DNA of 64,000 nucleotides from Dipteris shenzhenensis (GCA_047967505.1 CM106541.1); one strand, 5' to 3'. Positions 1 to 11,064 are shown, counted from the stretch's first letter. Notes: generated from the sequence alone by a model not told the origin. Numbers and translations are program-made.

Positions 1-403
1 GGGTAGTCACAGGGGTAAGCCCCTAAAGATTTAGCTTATGGGGTGTGCACCTAGGGTTAGTCACAGGGGCAGGCCTCTGAGGAGTCGGCTAAGTGGAATC
101 AAAGTCCTTTAGAGAGTACAACCCATGATGTCTCCTCCTACGAGGGGTCCCATGATCATGGGGTCTGTGGTTTCCAAATGTGCGACATGCTGACATGTCT
201 AGTTTGGGAGGATTGGACAAACACAAACACAAGAGTGGGTAAGAAGTGGACAAAGCAAAAAGCAATAAATACTCACACTTTACTTAAAAGACAATTTACT
301 ACTTAAAACTCAATTTCAATTTACTAAAACTATGAAAAGATAATTTACTTAAGATTTCATCGTATATGATCATATATCTCCATAAAATACATTACCATAT
401 GTA

Positions 404-590
404 TCCAAAAGGGTATTCATATACAAAATTTGGGTCCAAAAGAGTGTTCAAGTACAAAATTTAGCTCAAAAAGAGTGTTGTTCAAGTACAAAATTTAGCT
501 CAAAAAGAGTGTTCATATACAAAAATTCTCACAAAAAGAGTATTCTCAAACAAAATTTATCTCCAAAAGAGATATTCTCCAAAATTTCTA
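404..590. repeat. minisatellite, ~31-36 bp unit
   Basis: About five head-to-tail copies of a unit built on AAAAGAGTGTTCAAGTACAA followed by an AATTT-rich segment (GTTCAAGTACAAAATTT, GTTCATATACAAAA and similar). The units drift in length and sequence towards 590. The first 400 bases before it hold no gene that I can recognise; they contain two copies of a TAGTCACAGGGG motif (near 4 and 58). Confidence 0.7.
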
Positions 591-606
591 GAAGAGAGGA
601 GGAGGT

Positions 607-846
607 CTACTGCTTTGCATTACTATCACTCATACTTTCCTCCTCCTCATGGCTAGATAGGTCACTCGAGACCTCATCTTGCACATCTTCTAATATATGT
701 TGATACTCTTCTTGGACTATCTTCTGACGGTCCAAGAAGATGTCTACACAAACCATTATGTCTTTGATAGTATCCTCCTTGTTAATGAGTGCCTTGAGCG
801 ATCTCTCCAAAGCTTTTGTGGAAATCTTGTAGGTTGTTTCGTTTGA
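607..846 (-). pseudogene. unrecognised acidic C-terminal ORF fragment
   Basis: An open frame enters from about 846 (no ATG in frame near its 5' end; the only apparent start is TTG) and stops at 607. The last 25 residues are rich in Glu, Asp and Ser (SSDLSSHEEEESMSD), and the part before looks helical. The adjacent frame upstream also stays open for about 25 codons, so this may be the tail of a frame-shifted transposon or host gene. I do not recognise the family. Only the open frame and the acidic tail are direct observations. Confidence 0.2.
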
Positions 847-849
847 CCC

Positions 850-1740
850 TCAAAAAATGCCACTCCTGGTGCAATCGGTCTAGACCCCACCCACATGCAT
901 GCACTTCGATGTTAAACTTTATCCAATCTACATCTGCACAATTTTTTTTGCTACATGTGATAGCAGAGTATTCATGTCCCGACGGAGAACAACACTATGG
1001 GGAACCAAGTTGGGGTTTACAAAAGACTGTCAGGGAGGAGGGCATTCCGTTTTTAATCCGTTTGAAAAAACAACCAAATACGTGCATATAAAACACATTA
1101 CAAGTCATATTAGGTCACTCACTCAAGATTTGTAAAAGAATTCAAGGTAGAAACAAGCTACATTCACATTCACTTCTATTAAAATAATTATATATATCAC
1201 ACAATCCAATATGTTCCGAAAAGATAATTCTAGGAAACTTTATTGCATCCACTCTCCTTTATTCCACAAATTGCACCAATCACATCCCCTATCACCTTAT
1301 CCACTTTATCCTCCTCAGCTTTTGTACGTTTGATTCTTTACATTTCCCTTCTCCGCTTCATCCTCCCTCAATCGTTAAAGTCTCCCCTCCTCTCTTCTTT
1401 GTATCACACCACTCCCCTGCTATATCTCTCGTCGTTCCCTTCTAGTCTATTGCTTGTTCCCTTCTCATCATTCCCCTCCTTCCACTCTGCTACTGCTCGT
1501 CACTCTCTCATCACTTCCTTCTCGCTGCTCCCTTCTTATTGCTCTCTCTCTACTACTCCCAATGGCCCCTAGCAAAGAAGCTCGATAGCATACTTGGAGG
1601 AGTTGTATAGTCAGTATTATGATATAAAGGATGGGGAGGTATATGTACCATCGCTCCCTCGGGTGCACCTGTGTCCCTCTACACATACCATGGGCAAGGA
1701 TTATTCCGACAAGACCGATCACGAAATCCTAGAGGATTCC
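850..1740. other. intergenic, partly CT-rich, no gene seen
   Basis: Between 1240 and 1560 the plus strand is strongly pyrimidine-biased (TCCTCC, CTTCTC, CTCTCTC). This creates a 109-codon Ser/Leu/Pro ORF that has no real coding character. No transposon domain or RNA gene is visible here. Confidence 0.5.
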
Positions 1741-1935
1741 CCACTCTTAACCCTAGACACTAAGCTTTAGGCTCTAAACCCTAAATCCTAAACCTGAAAC
1801 CCTAGACCCTATACCCTTGACCCTCAACCCTTGAACCTTGCCCCTAGACTAAACTTAGAACCTAGATCCTATGCCCCATATCATAAACCATAATCCTATA
1901 CTCAAGATTGTAAATGCTAGCTAAACCCTGAACCA
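1741..1935. repeat. degenerate interstitial telomere-like CCCTAAA tract
   Basis: Many imperfect copies of CCCTAAA/CCCTAGAC/ACCCTTGA resemble the plant telomere repeat (CCCTAAA)n but are heavily mutated. The tract sits at the left border of the segmental duplication. The homologous tract is at 38866-39165. A short inverse-orientation piece (TTTAGGGTTTAGGG) occurs at 2589-2602, on the far side of the CAACC array. Confidence 0.75.
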
Positions 1936-1964
1936 AATGGCAATAATCAGTAAGATATCTTGAT

Positions 1965-2580
1965 TTGAGCAAGTATAGGTTGTGTTGCACCCAACCTATT
2001 GCTTAAGCAACATGTTGAGGTGCACACAACCTGTTGCTCAAATGTAAAAAGAAGAGTGATTTGAGCAATAGGTTGTGTATACCCCCAGCCTATTGCTGAC
2101 ATAATAGGTTGGTGGGAAAACGCCCAACCTATCTTAAGAATAGGTTGAGAAACATCCCAACGCATTGCTTAAGCACTAAGTTGAGGTGCAATACATTTAT
2201 TTGAGCAATAAGTTATATGGACCCCTAACCCATTGCGAGAGAAACAGGTTGGGGCAAGCAAATGTATGGTCCTACTCCTGTCTCCCTTCCATATCTCCAA
2301 TTGAGAAGAAATATTTGAGCACCCCCAACCTAATTGCTTGAGCAATAGGTTAGGGGTGCACACAACCTACTACTCAAATTAATAACATTTATTAAGTTGA
2401 GCAATAGGTTGTGTTGCACCCAACTTGTTACTTAAGCAACAAGTTGAGAAAAGTCCCAACCTATTGCTTAAGCAATAGGTTGAGGTGCACACAACCTTTT
2501 TCTCAAAAAAAGAAGATATGTTGATTTGAGCAAGATGTTATGTGCACCCCCAACCTATTGTTCAAGCAACACATTGGGGT
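1965..2580. repeat. palindromic minisatellite, AATAGGTTG / CAACCTATT units
   Basis: An array of 60-75 bp units alternates GCAATAGGTTG with its reverse complement CAACCTATTGC, separated by TGTGCACCC or GAGGTGCACACAACC spacers. Each unit can therefore fold on itself. Roughly eight or nine units are visible here, whereas the homologous position in copy 2 (39195-39370) keeps only two or three. Confidence 0.8.
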
Positions 2581-2964
2581 CTAGAGTTTAGGGTTTAGGG
2601 TTCGAGAATGTTTTTAATAAAATTGACATAAATTTAAGGATTTTTAGGGTAAATATTACAACTTAGAAATTTGTTGGTGTTTTTTTCATAGTTGCTAAAC
2701 TATTTTTCTTAGAATAGCTATCCACCCTAACAAAGGGTTTAGATGTGGTCTTATATAGGAACAATGCCAAAAAATGCAATACCACATTTAAACGACTTTG
2801 AATGAGATTTAAAATCATAGGATAACATATTCTCTGCCTTGTTCCAAACAAATGGTATATGTTTACACCCCCTAATGCATTTTTTAAACAAATGATGTAT
2901 CTATACACCACCTATATGTTGAATTTAATAAATTCTTTCCATATATTCTCAATTTTTAACTATC

Positions 2965-3109
2965 AAACACTACGTTGGGGAGTCACTATGTGTAAACCCT
3001 CTATACCACATGCATTCAAGACCTATTTGTAAACCTCTTATCTATGAATTTTCATTTATAAAATGCATCCTTCTCCTATTCAATCTTTAAAAATTTTCAT
3101 AAATTCCTT
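2965..3109. mobile_element. partial hAT-like MITE remnant
   Basis: The stretch GGGGAGTCACTATGTGTA..ACCCTCTATACCACATGCATTCAAG is the left half of the same family as the complete element at 10792-11037. A diverged, more complete copy stands at the homologous place in duplication copy 2 (about 39778-39950), so this insertion predates the duplication. Its right end here is replaced by the next MITE. Confidence 0.55.
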
Positions 3110-3366
3110 CTCGGGGGGTGCACTACTAAGAAATCCTAGGTATCATGTGCATTCAAGCGATATTAAAAAACCCCCTCAACTAAAATTTCCCCCCCAATAA
3201 AACTACCCCTCTTTACTTATGAACTAACGGGTTTTTTTCTAAAGTTGAATTAAAAAACCCCTCCTGTTATTGTAATCTTGTTAAATCTTTCCCAAAAGTG
3301 GGATTCAAATACCCCTCCTTTTGAATGCACATGGTACACTAAATTTTTTGGGGGTGAACCCCCCAG
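3110..3366. mobile_element. hAT-like MITE with 8-bp target duplication
   Basis: Terminal inverted repeats CTCGGGGGGTGCAC and (reverse complement of the right end) CTGGGGGGTTCACC are extended by an internal inverted match GTAYCATGTGCATTCAA. The flanks are AATTCCTT on the left and AAGTCCTT on the right, an 8-bp duplication with one mismatch, as expected for hAT-type insertion. It has no coding capacity and is absent from the second copy of the segmental duplication. Confidence 0.65.
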
Positions 3367-3399
3367 AAGTCCTTATTGAAGAACCCCCTCCCCCCCCTG

Positions 3400-4345
3400 G
3401 GCCCAAGATCAAACATTGTGGTAGAGATGAGTTGCACAGTGTTATAACTGAACCAAAGTTTAAAACTTACTACATCATTATTGAGTGGAGGCCACAATTA
3501 TAACTTTGGTGAATTTTTAGCTTTATTAAGCCATTTTTGTGTAGAGTTGACCCATTTTGTTTCAAATTTACCCATGATGTATTGAGTAGAGGTCACCACT
3601 TACAACTTTGGGGATTTTTTAGCCTTCCTAGTCCATATTTGTGTGGAGGTAACCCATGTATTATTTTAAAAGTACCCAATTTTTGGAGTTTACCAAGCGA
3701 CATTGAGTGGAGGTGACCAGTTCAAAAAAAAAAATCCAAACAATGAAATGGATGTTTACTCTGAAGTTTAAGAATATGGCTTTAAGTAAGAATGAATATT
3801 TCATCTTAGTTGAAATAATCAATTACCTTTAATGTTTAATTGTAGATATAAATTATATGGAAAACTATTTATGTTCCTTGGTTTATCTTTAATTCACAAA
3901 AGCTTTTGAAGTTTTACGCATTTTCTATTTGCTTTACATTCTTAGATAAAGTGACAATTTAATTTAAGTTTCTCTAGCATATACTATGATTCTCGTTGAA
4001 GATATTAGGGTGACTAAACATAAAGTCATTTGTTTTGTAAAGCTATTTGATTACTACCTTATAATAGTTGTACAAAAGTATGTCAATAAAGAGCAAGACT
4101 TGGCAACGATAAGCTATTTTGTTTTTTCATGACATAAAATTACACACACATAGAGGGAGAGAGAGAATAAGGGCAGGGGGCAACCTTCACTTCAAATAAG
4201 GGGGATAGGGCCATTAATTACTCATTAATTAGGACTTGTAAACGAGGAGTAGAGCCTTGTTACAAATTTTAAGAAGGGGTCACCTAATGTGCATCTAACC
4301 CTACATTAACTTAATCTGATAAGTTGGATAAAAAATATCTCACCA
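3400..4345. other. non-coding duplicated flank
   Basis: No gene is visible. The stretch aligns with 39955-40935 of duplication copy 2. It contains a repeated phrase around GAGTGGAGGTSACCA (about 3484, 3596 and 3707), indicating an old internal tandem repeat of roughly 110 bp. Confidence 0.6.
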
Positions 4346-4347
4346 CA

Positions 4348-5850
4348 CAACAAGACAAAGCAACTATAGATGCGCTTAATAGGCGTGCAAAATAGCGAGC
4401 GCGTCTACAGACGTTGCTAGAATAGTGAAAATATGGGCACGTCTAATAGCGCATCTAATAGTACATCTATTTGCACGTCTATTAGCACGTCTGCACTGTG
4501 AATTAGACACATATTTAGATGCAAAATAGAGAATACAAAAAGTGAGATTTTGGTGTAGGCTGATAAATGTATATCACTGCTTTCCAAACATGGCCCATGA
4601 TTACCAAAGCACATAATTTTAACAAAAATATCAATGCTTTTTAGCAAACCCACATATACAAAAATTAAGTGAGGTGAGGAGAATGACACAATATGTAAAA
4701 TAGTTTTGCCAATATCAATGATGGGCTACGGTTCAATCTCATCCTCAATGAGATCAACCCTTGCCAAACTATCTACTTCAAAATCCAAACTAGTGTTGAG
4801 ATCTACAAATACATTAGCCCACTACTACTTGTACTAGTCATGTGCTCATCGAAATCAGCATTACCAATGGTAGGCTCGTCCTCACGGGTAATGGCCTCAA
4901 TATCTATATCTGCTATCTCGTATCATGGTAATCATCACCTCCATGGCCATGATCATCCTCCATATGCTCTATATTAGTAAATGTACTATACATCACTTTG
5001 GAACGTGGCATAATAGGTATGACATGCCACCACCTATTATTATCCACCATTGATTGATAGTAGACAACCTAATTTAAACACAAATACAATCATGTTATTT
5101 TCCTTGCATTTATATGTGTGTACAATACCTGTTCACATTGTTGCAGTAGTACTAGTGTGTCCTTCTTACTTTGTGTGTCCTTACTTTGATAAAACTTTAA
5201 TGTGGAGTCAATAGTTATACAAAGCCACTTGCATGGCGTTTGATTGTTGCATTAGGGCCTCTTTCCACCACGTCCTTAAACCACTTTACATCCAAAACAT
5301 ACACAAAGAAGCGTCGAAAGTCAAGCTTAATAATATCTTGGATTATGCCACAATAATCATCCATGGCTCCATCGACTCCCTCAAAGCTAGCAATGACATC
5401 GCAATCTTGTGTGTTTCTCTTATCATCAATCCGTTGTGTTCTAAAATGCTTGCCCTCACACCATATAGCATTGAACATAGTACACTACACCAAGACAAAA
5501 TCAATTAAATAAGCAATCTAAATTGTTGAAAGCTCCTAACTTATGCATAACATTCTATATATCGACCTTGCTCATGCATCCCCTAGCATACTCCCATTCT
5601 TCCATTGTGATATGCATCCCCTCGTCTCTCTCTAGTCTCTCCATTTCGTCAAGTAGCCAATCCACATGAATATCATTTGGAAGTGCTCTTAGATGCTGAG
5701 GGTATAGCACACGAGATCCGTGGTGTGTACGAAAGAGGGGCCTTTCTCCTTGTCTTCTTGCCTTTGCATCCTCGTATCTTGTCACCCATCTTTTCATCAC
5801 ATCACTCTATTAAGCATACAATAAAGGTTGATATTATTAAGCAACTCCAA
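4348..5850 (-). mobile_element. CACTA (En/Spm) transposon fragment inserted in duplication copy 1
   Basis: Comparison with copy 2 (40925-40990) shows that about 1.5 kb is present only in copy 1, between TATCTCACCAC and GGAGGGATA. The left 180 bp (about 4370-4530) carries repeated GCACGTCTAATA/GCGCATCTAATA motifs, like the subterminal repeats of CACTA elements. The rest encodes the C-terminal part of a CACTA-associated protein (next entry). Canonical CACTA ends are not preserved, so this is a truncated piece. Confidence 0.7.
4735..5800 (-). pseudogene. CACTA-associated DUF4216-type protein, broken
   Basis: Read on the minus strand, the first exon (5800-5555) encodes a segment with ERPLFRTHHGSRVLYPQHLR and TMEEWEYARGC. 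The next (5478-5215) has WCEGKHFRT, RNTQDCDVIA, DYCGIIQDIIKLDF and VLDVKWFK, the pattern of the DUF4216 domain that accompanies TNP2 transposases. After a frameshift the frame continues as DSTLKFYQSK to LLQQCEQ. A GT donor follows, then an AG acceptor before VVYYQSMVDNNRWWHVIP (about 5067), and then an acidic tail. This exon/intron layout and the order of motifs fit the family. The frameshift and the missing upstream transposase show that it is dead. Confidence 0.75.
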
Positions 5851-6519
5851 GGAGGGATAGCAAAGTTTTAAAAGAAAAATAGTATAGACTTTGAGAAGTA
5901 AAAGCCAAGCCAATAACAAAAATGAAGAAAAGTATGCAATTTAAGAATAATCTCTCCACTCATCACAAGAATCCTTGAGGGACTCGTTACATATTCGATT
6001 GATTCATTCTAAATAGTAAAGGTAGAGGTACTATGCTTCAATGTGACACGGTAAGAGATCTAAGTATGGCACGATGCATTGGGATTTTTTGAAGGGGGGC
6101 TCGGGGTAGAATGGAAGCATGTGGTTGGAACAGATGTACGCCTCACTTTCAGTTATCTAATGCTTGAGACGTAGACACAGATTGAGAGAATGTAAATATA
6201 ATACTGTGAAGTTCAATCCATAAGTCGTACAGGCTTATGGATTTTGTACAGTGGGGAAGTGAGCCGCTGCAAACTGCCAATCTCTCTTAAGGCGATGGTC
6301 TTTGAAAGCCTACTAGCTGTACAGGAATCCTCTATGATAGGAAGACGGAATTCGTCCAGGAAAAACAAGTATTTACATGCAAAATCTATGGCTTAGCCTA
6401 GATCTTGTAGCAGCTAGCGAGCTCCGGCTGAATCTATGGCTAGATCTTGAACCAGCTAGCTAGAGAACTTGCATTGCGCAGCTGAGGGTGTGAGATGGGG
6501 TAGAGAACAGCTTGCTGAT

Positions 6520-8103
6520 TTACATCAGGAAAGACAGCAGAAGGAGAGAAGACAGAGGCTTCGTCAACGTAGATGTTGTAGCGCGTCTTTCTATGGTATG
6601 CATGGTATTCACCTCCGTCTGGAGGAACTTCACATACTGCGCAGCCTCATCTAACAGGGAGGCGATGTTCATTTTAGTTCCCCCTGGCACCATCCTCTGC
6701 AAAACACGTATCCTCTCGACGATGCTCTCTCTTCGGTGCCGAGCTGCAACGCTTTGTGGGTTCTTTGAGATGTTCACGTTACTCCTCTTTTTGGGCCTAT
6801 TGATAATTACGTTGATGACTTCGATGGGCCTTAAAGCAGCTGCTCTATACAGCCTTTCTTTGGCTTTGGACAGACGAGTAATTACCGGGTTTTCGTCGAC
6901 GTTGGAAGACAGATGGCTAGTAGGTACAACATTCGTTTTCCGAGGGAGCAATAATTTGGTGCTTGAAGGATGGATTCTTCGTGTCGTTTCTACACAGCAT
7001 TGCTTGATGCCTCGCAAGCCGACATTCTCCTTCGCTTTCGACCATGATCTCAGGAGATCCTGACCTGGCTGATGATCTCCAGCTGGCCTATTTCTGTTGG
7101 GAAACCAAGCACGGTCACCTGCTGTAAGAGGAACGTTTTTGCAATTATCATGAGCAAGCTCGCAGGTTGAAACTGCCGGAGGAAGAGGAAGCAGCCCAGA
7201 CGTCGCAGTGGACGACCGGTTAAGTGGCGGATGGGATATCAATTGGGGAGCGAATGCCACGAGCTGATCCAGCTCATGACTCGGCGGATCGAACTCCTCT
7301 CCGGTAACGCCCACGAAGCTTGGGATCCCTTCGAACGCGCAGGACAGGGAACTCTCAGCATGGCGCGCAGGCCATCGCTCTGCGACTTTTGTAACTGTTG
7401 TCAACCCGCTTGTGGCATCGTTTTTAACCGAAAGATCAGGAAAATGTGCATGCCCAGACCACATCCAATGCTTGGGAGCGAACACCAAATCAGGTGCAGC
7501 CAGATCCCACTGGAAATCGTTATCAGAGGCTGCTGCACTATACAAGTCAGAGAGAGGGGGCATGGAAGGTGAGGAGATAGACAATTCCAGCTCCTCCTGG
7601 AGTTCAAAAGGGATATCCAGAGCATGACTCGATGCACCAGAGCTAAAATGGTCATCATGAGAAAGGCTTGGCAAGCCAAAAAGCTCGTCCAGAGCGACCA
7701 TGGGGGTCGGTTCATGGTTGCCAGAGCTCAGACTCGGGGGAAGGGAGGGCTGGGAAGCAAACCATGCAGGGTCAGAGGAACAGAACGAGGAGGGGGAGAC
7801 AAGGCAAGAGGCCTTCGTGGAGGAAGTCTGGGAGAGACATCGAGGGAGATGGTAAGGGAAAGAGAGAGTAGGAACGTGGGTTGTAGGAAAGAATGAAAAA
7901 GAAGAAGAAGAAGAAGAAGAAGAGAAGCAGCAGGCAGCTGATGAAGCTGCTGATTGATTTCGTGAATTAAGATGATGAAGAAGACGAAGGTGCAGCAGCA
8001 GCAGGAGGCAGGCAGGTGATGAAGGTCTGATTGATTTCGTGAGTGAATTCAAACTGAAAAAGAAGACGAAGCTCAGAAAGCCATCCTCCATTAAGCCATC
8101 CAT
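6520..8103 (-). CDS. bHLH transcription factor, HECATE/IND-like (VIIIb), paralog 1
   Basis: A 527-residue uninterrupted frame carries a bHLH domain at about residues 445-500. The basic part is NPQSVAARHRRES, with the DNA-contacting Glu in HRRE; helix 1 is IVERIRVLQRM, the loop is VPGGTKMN and helix 2 is ASLLDEAAQYVKFLQ. The ISKNPQSVAARHRR..VPGGTKM..ASLLDEA signature is that of plant HEC/IND proteins, nuclear factors that dimerise and bind E-box DNA. The N-terminal part is acidic and Ser/Pro-rich, as expected of an activation region. No intron is needed. The start is uncertain. Residues 1-73 look like translated 5' UTR (GAA repeat giving poly-Ser). The start used by paralog 2 (MSLPDFLHE) exists here at 7840, but a net 2-bp deletion throws it out of frame. 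The next good in-frame ATG is at 7701 (MVALDELFGLPS). At the 3' end a 1-bp deletion replaces the ancestral stop and adds about 16 residues after IERR. It may still work from 7701, or may be decaying. Confidence 0.85.
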   Translation of the reverse strand: MDGLMEDGFLSFVFFFSLNSLTKSIRPSSPACLLLLLHLRLLHHLNSRNQSAASSAACCFSSSSSSSSFSFFPTTHVPTLSFPYHLPRCLSQTSSTKASCLVSPSSFCSSDPAWFASQPSLPPSLSSGNHEPTPMVALDELFGLPSLSHDDHFSSGASSHALDIPFELQEELELSISSPSMPPLSDLYSAAASDNDFQWDLAAPDLVFAPKHWMWSGHAHFPDLSVKNDATSGLTTVTKVAERWPARHAESSLSCAFEGIPSFVGVTGEEFDPPSHELDQLVAFAPQLISHPPLNRSSTATSGLLPLPPAVSTCELAHDNCKNVPLTAGDRAWFPNRNRPAGDHQPGQDLLRSWSKAKENVGLRGIKQCCVETTRRIHPSSTKLLLPRKTNVVPTSHLSSNVDENPVITRLSKAKERLYRAAALRPIEVINVIINRPKKRSNVNISKNPQSVAARHRRESIVERIRVLQRMVPGGTKMNIASLLDEAAQYVKFLQTEVNTMHTIERRATTSTLTKPLSSLLLLSFLM

Positions 8104-8441
8104 GCAGCATCATGTGTACCTCAACACTTTATTTTAATTCTTTAATTTTTGGGAAGCCTTTCCTTATTAGTGCTGCCCTTTTTCCTTTTTTGTTATTTAA
8201 TCCTTCATACTGCATATTCGTGACATACAAGTACCCGATCGCTTTCTCTTTCTTCTAGTCGCCCCACCTTTTTCCTTCTCTCAATGCTCTTCCAAAATAT
8301 TTGTCTGCCAAAATATTAGGTCCTTGTAATTCCCTCTACTTTACTATAACCTCCCAACGACAACTACATTGTCTTCATATGTAAGAGGGTCTCATGTATC
8401 GTGGTTAAGATACTTCAATGTCATGGGGCGTATGTGACTTA

Positions 8442-8840
8442 GGGGCTTAGCACATGGGAAGAAATAGGATGGGAATGGGAAAAGGTGGTCCCAAGTGGTC
8501 CCATGCATATTTCTATCCTATTACCATCCCACCATGTGCTAACAAAAAAAGAACGGGATGGGTTTAGGAGGAAGAGGACACATGGCATAATTTCATGTGT
8601 TTAATAGGTGGGGACCTTGTGGGGACAAGGACACATGTCATCCTTCCATGTTTTTGAATCCCTAAAAAAGGGGAACCCATTTTAGCTGCCAGGGTCTAGA
8701 GGCCATGGTTTAGGATGGGAGAAAAAGTGGCTACTCCCATTCTAAATCCATCCTAGACCACTTGGTGTAGGATGGGAGTAATGATAACAAAAAGATTCCC
8801 ATCCTAAACCCATGCTAGCCCCATCCATGTGCTAAGTCCC
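8442..8840. mobile_element. PIF/Harbinger (Tourist-like) MITE with TTA target duplication
   Basis: A 399-bp element with terminal inverted repeats GGGGCTTAGCACATGG and GGGACTTAGCACATGG (right end reverse-complemented), flanked on both sides by TTA (8439-8441 and 8841-8843). It has no coding capacity; the interior contains further inverted GATGGGA/TCCCATC motifs. Duplication copy 2 has no such element near 43510-43560, so it inserted into copy 1 after the duplication. Confidence 0.85.
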
Positions 8841-10791
8841 TTAGTCTCATGTATCGTTTTTAAGAAGCTTCATCTAATGCTCGTCTCATGCGGAGTATGT
8901 GACATCACCTCAATACATTTTATTTGATTAAAGTGTCACTAATGAGCACTTTATGTAATTATATCCATTTATGATCATGTTTCCTACACTATCAACAAAA
9001 GTTTGGTTGTATAGTGGACAAACCAAAAGGCATTATTGCCTATTTAATCACATTTTGAAACTACTTCATAACTCTTTTCATTCATACTTACCATCAGAGC
9101 ACTATCTCATACAAATTGCTTAGCTCTATAATTTAACGAAAGCATTGTAACTAGATTTAGCATAAGCATTGTAACTAAATTCGAATTTCATATAATAGAG
9201 GAGGTCACCTACACAATGATGTTACTAACGTTCAAATTATTTATTCTTCCAACATGTAATCACCATAATGTTGCCAAATTTTTACAATAAGGTCCATCGA
9301 TGTGAAATACTTTATTGATCCTATGCTCTCTTATCATGTCTGCCTAAATACAATCTATCATATGCCTAACATATGACACAATGGATCATTATACTCATTG
9401 ACTCCATTATTGCCCACATTGTTCAATCATCTTTATTATGTAATCATGATACGATCAAGCATGGCCATCATTACTTGGCCTCTTAAGAAGACGGCCATAA
9501 TATACCCCATTCTCCCCCAATAATGCATGGTCATTGCTGTAGGTGTACCACCACCATACTCTAGCTAGCATGTTAAATAATTTGTTTGCTTATGTAATCT
9601 GGTAAGACCAAAAGTGATGCATCGTGACTCATACTTCTTCAAATTCTTCCAGGTATTTGTTCCTCTTCATCTAACCACTTGAGCCTACTCATCCATATGA
9701 AAATATAAAGTATTTATCCATGTGCTCTTCCATCACTTGCTTTCATGTGGGAGCTCTAGGGATTGCTAGTTTGAATCTCCATATAAATATGCATTTAATG
9801 CCTTTTACTAAAACTCCATACTTATAGATGTTAAGGATTTATATCAGCTCGCCTTTTCCTTACACCATATTTCAACATAAATATTTTTCAAGATGTACAT
9901 TGAAAAACCTTTATGTAGACAAGTATATGTAAATTTTACTTTAAAATGGCAATTGAAAGCCCCTCGTTAGACTATGTCCACACATTATTGATGCTATTGC
10001 CACAAAGAAAGAGAAATTGCATGAAGACCTATCTTCATAAGAGGTTTTGTCTAAAATTTGAAAACCCTTTGCATGGATAATGCTAAATCTTAGATTTCCC
10101 TTCAAAATGAAAATATGAAAATTCTCGATATTAAAGTTTAACATTTAGAGTTTGGAGATAAGAGGTAGAAATACAAATTATTTAATTAACGTTGTTAAAT
10201 TTAGACCGATCACAATGTGAGGATTGCAAGAAAGAGGGGTACGTGCCTAACTTTACTACATGGCAATATGAACCATATGACAAATTTACAGCATAAATGG
10301 TAACTATATACTATAGGGTAATATGATTTAGTTATTTTTATTTTAAAATTGTGATTGATAGCCTTTTTTTAATCTTTATGATTAAAGATGTTAATGTTGA
10401 GCCAAACCATTGCTTTTAATCCAACGATTTGCACCACATGCCAACGGTTTGGATTTACCATGCTCCAATCATCTTGATTTGGTGTCTTGGAAAACTCGCA
10501 ATCAATCTATGGGGATGTTTTGGGCTTTGGATCTACATGATAGATACTAGTAGCTTTGGATCTACATTTCAAAAATGCTCTACATGATAGATACTAGTAG
10601 CTACAAAAGGCCTATCGCCTATGTACTTACTACACACTTGTTAAGGCCAACTAAAGTTTGTTTCACTATAATAAACTAGCTACCATTTATAGTACATTTA
10701 TGAGTTTTACTTTTCCTTGAGCAAAACTTTTTGAGCAAAGAAAAATCTGAGCAAAATATGCCATGTCCTCAACAATTCTTCACACATGCAT

Positions 10792-11037
10792 CTCGGGGGG
10801 GTCACTATATATAGACCCTCTATACCACCTGCATTCAAGGCCTATTTCTAAAATCCCTTATCTGTAAATTTTTCATTAATAAAATGTACCCCTTTTCTAT
10901 ACAAATCTGTAAATTTTTTCCAAAACTATTTTAAATAGTCCCTTATGTATATTTATTTCTGTAAATTTTAGAAATAAAAAATATCCTTCTGTTGAACTCA
11001 CGTGATAGGGTTACATATGATGAGTGACCCTCCCGAG
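10792..11037. mobile_element. hAT-like MITE, complete, 8-bp target duplication
   Basis: A 246-bp element. The termini are CTCGGGGGGGTCACT and, reverse-complemented, CTCGGGAGGGTCACT. The flanks ACATGCAT at 10784-10791 and 11038-11045 are perfect 8-bp repeats. The interior is AT-rich and non-coding, with the same ACCCTCTATACCACCTGCATTCAAG segment seen at about 2985. Confidence 0.9.
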
Positions 11038-11064
11038 ACATGCATACTCATTTTGCAAGTAAGG

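Larger units (their letters stand above)
1740..10695. repeat. segmental duplication, copy 1
   Basis: This segment is collinear, in the same orientation, with 38990-45331. Matching landmarks in order are the telomere-like CCCTAAA tract, the CAACCTATTG array, the TAGAGTTTAGG.TTTAGGGTTCGAG junction, the 'GAGTGGAGGTCACCACTTA' stretch, the whole bHLH gene with both flanks, and the 3' flank ending at AATAAACTAGCTACCATTTATAGTACATTT. Copy 1 is about 2.6 kb longer. The main causes are a longer CAACC array, a CACTA fragment (4348-5850) and a TTA-flanked MITE (8442-8840). Everything from 8104 to 10695 outside the MITE is non-coding flank shared with 43037-45331. Confidence 0.9.

Noticed and set aside
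1741-1935. A true telomere or chromosome end
   Set aside because: The CCCTAAA copies are heavily mutated and unique sequence continues on both sides, so it is interstitial.
1947-2363. Minus-strand ORFs of 64-72 codons in the CAACC array
   Set aside because: They only reflect the repeat (PILAQ/GWG-type residue repetition) and are not conserved in duplication copy 2.
6469-7896. Plus-strand ORFs opposite the bHLH gene (and 41531-43021 opposite paralog 2)
   Set aside because: Shadow frames of the minus-strand coding region; they have no domain of their own.
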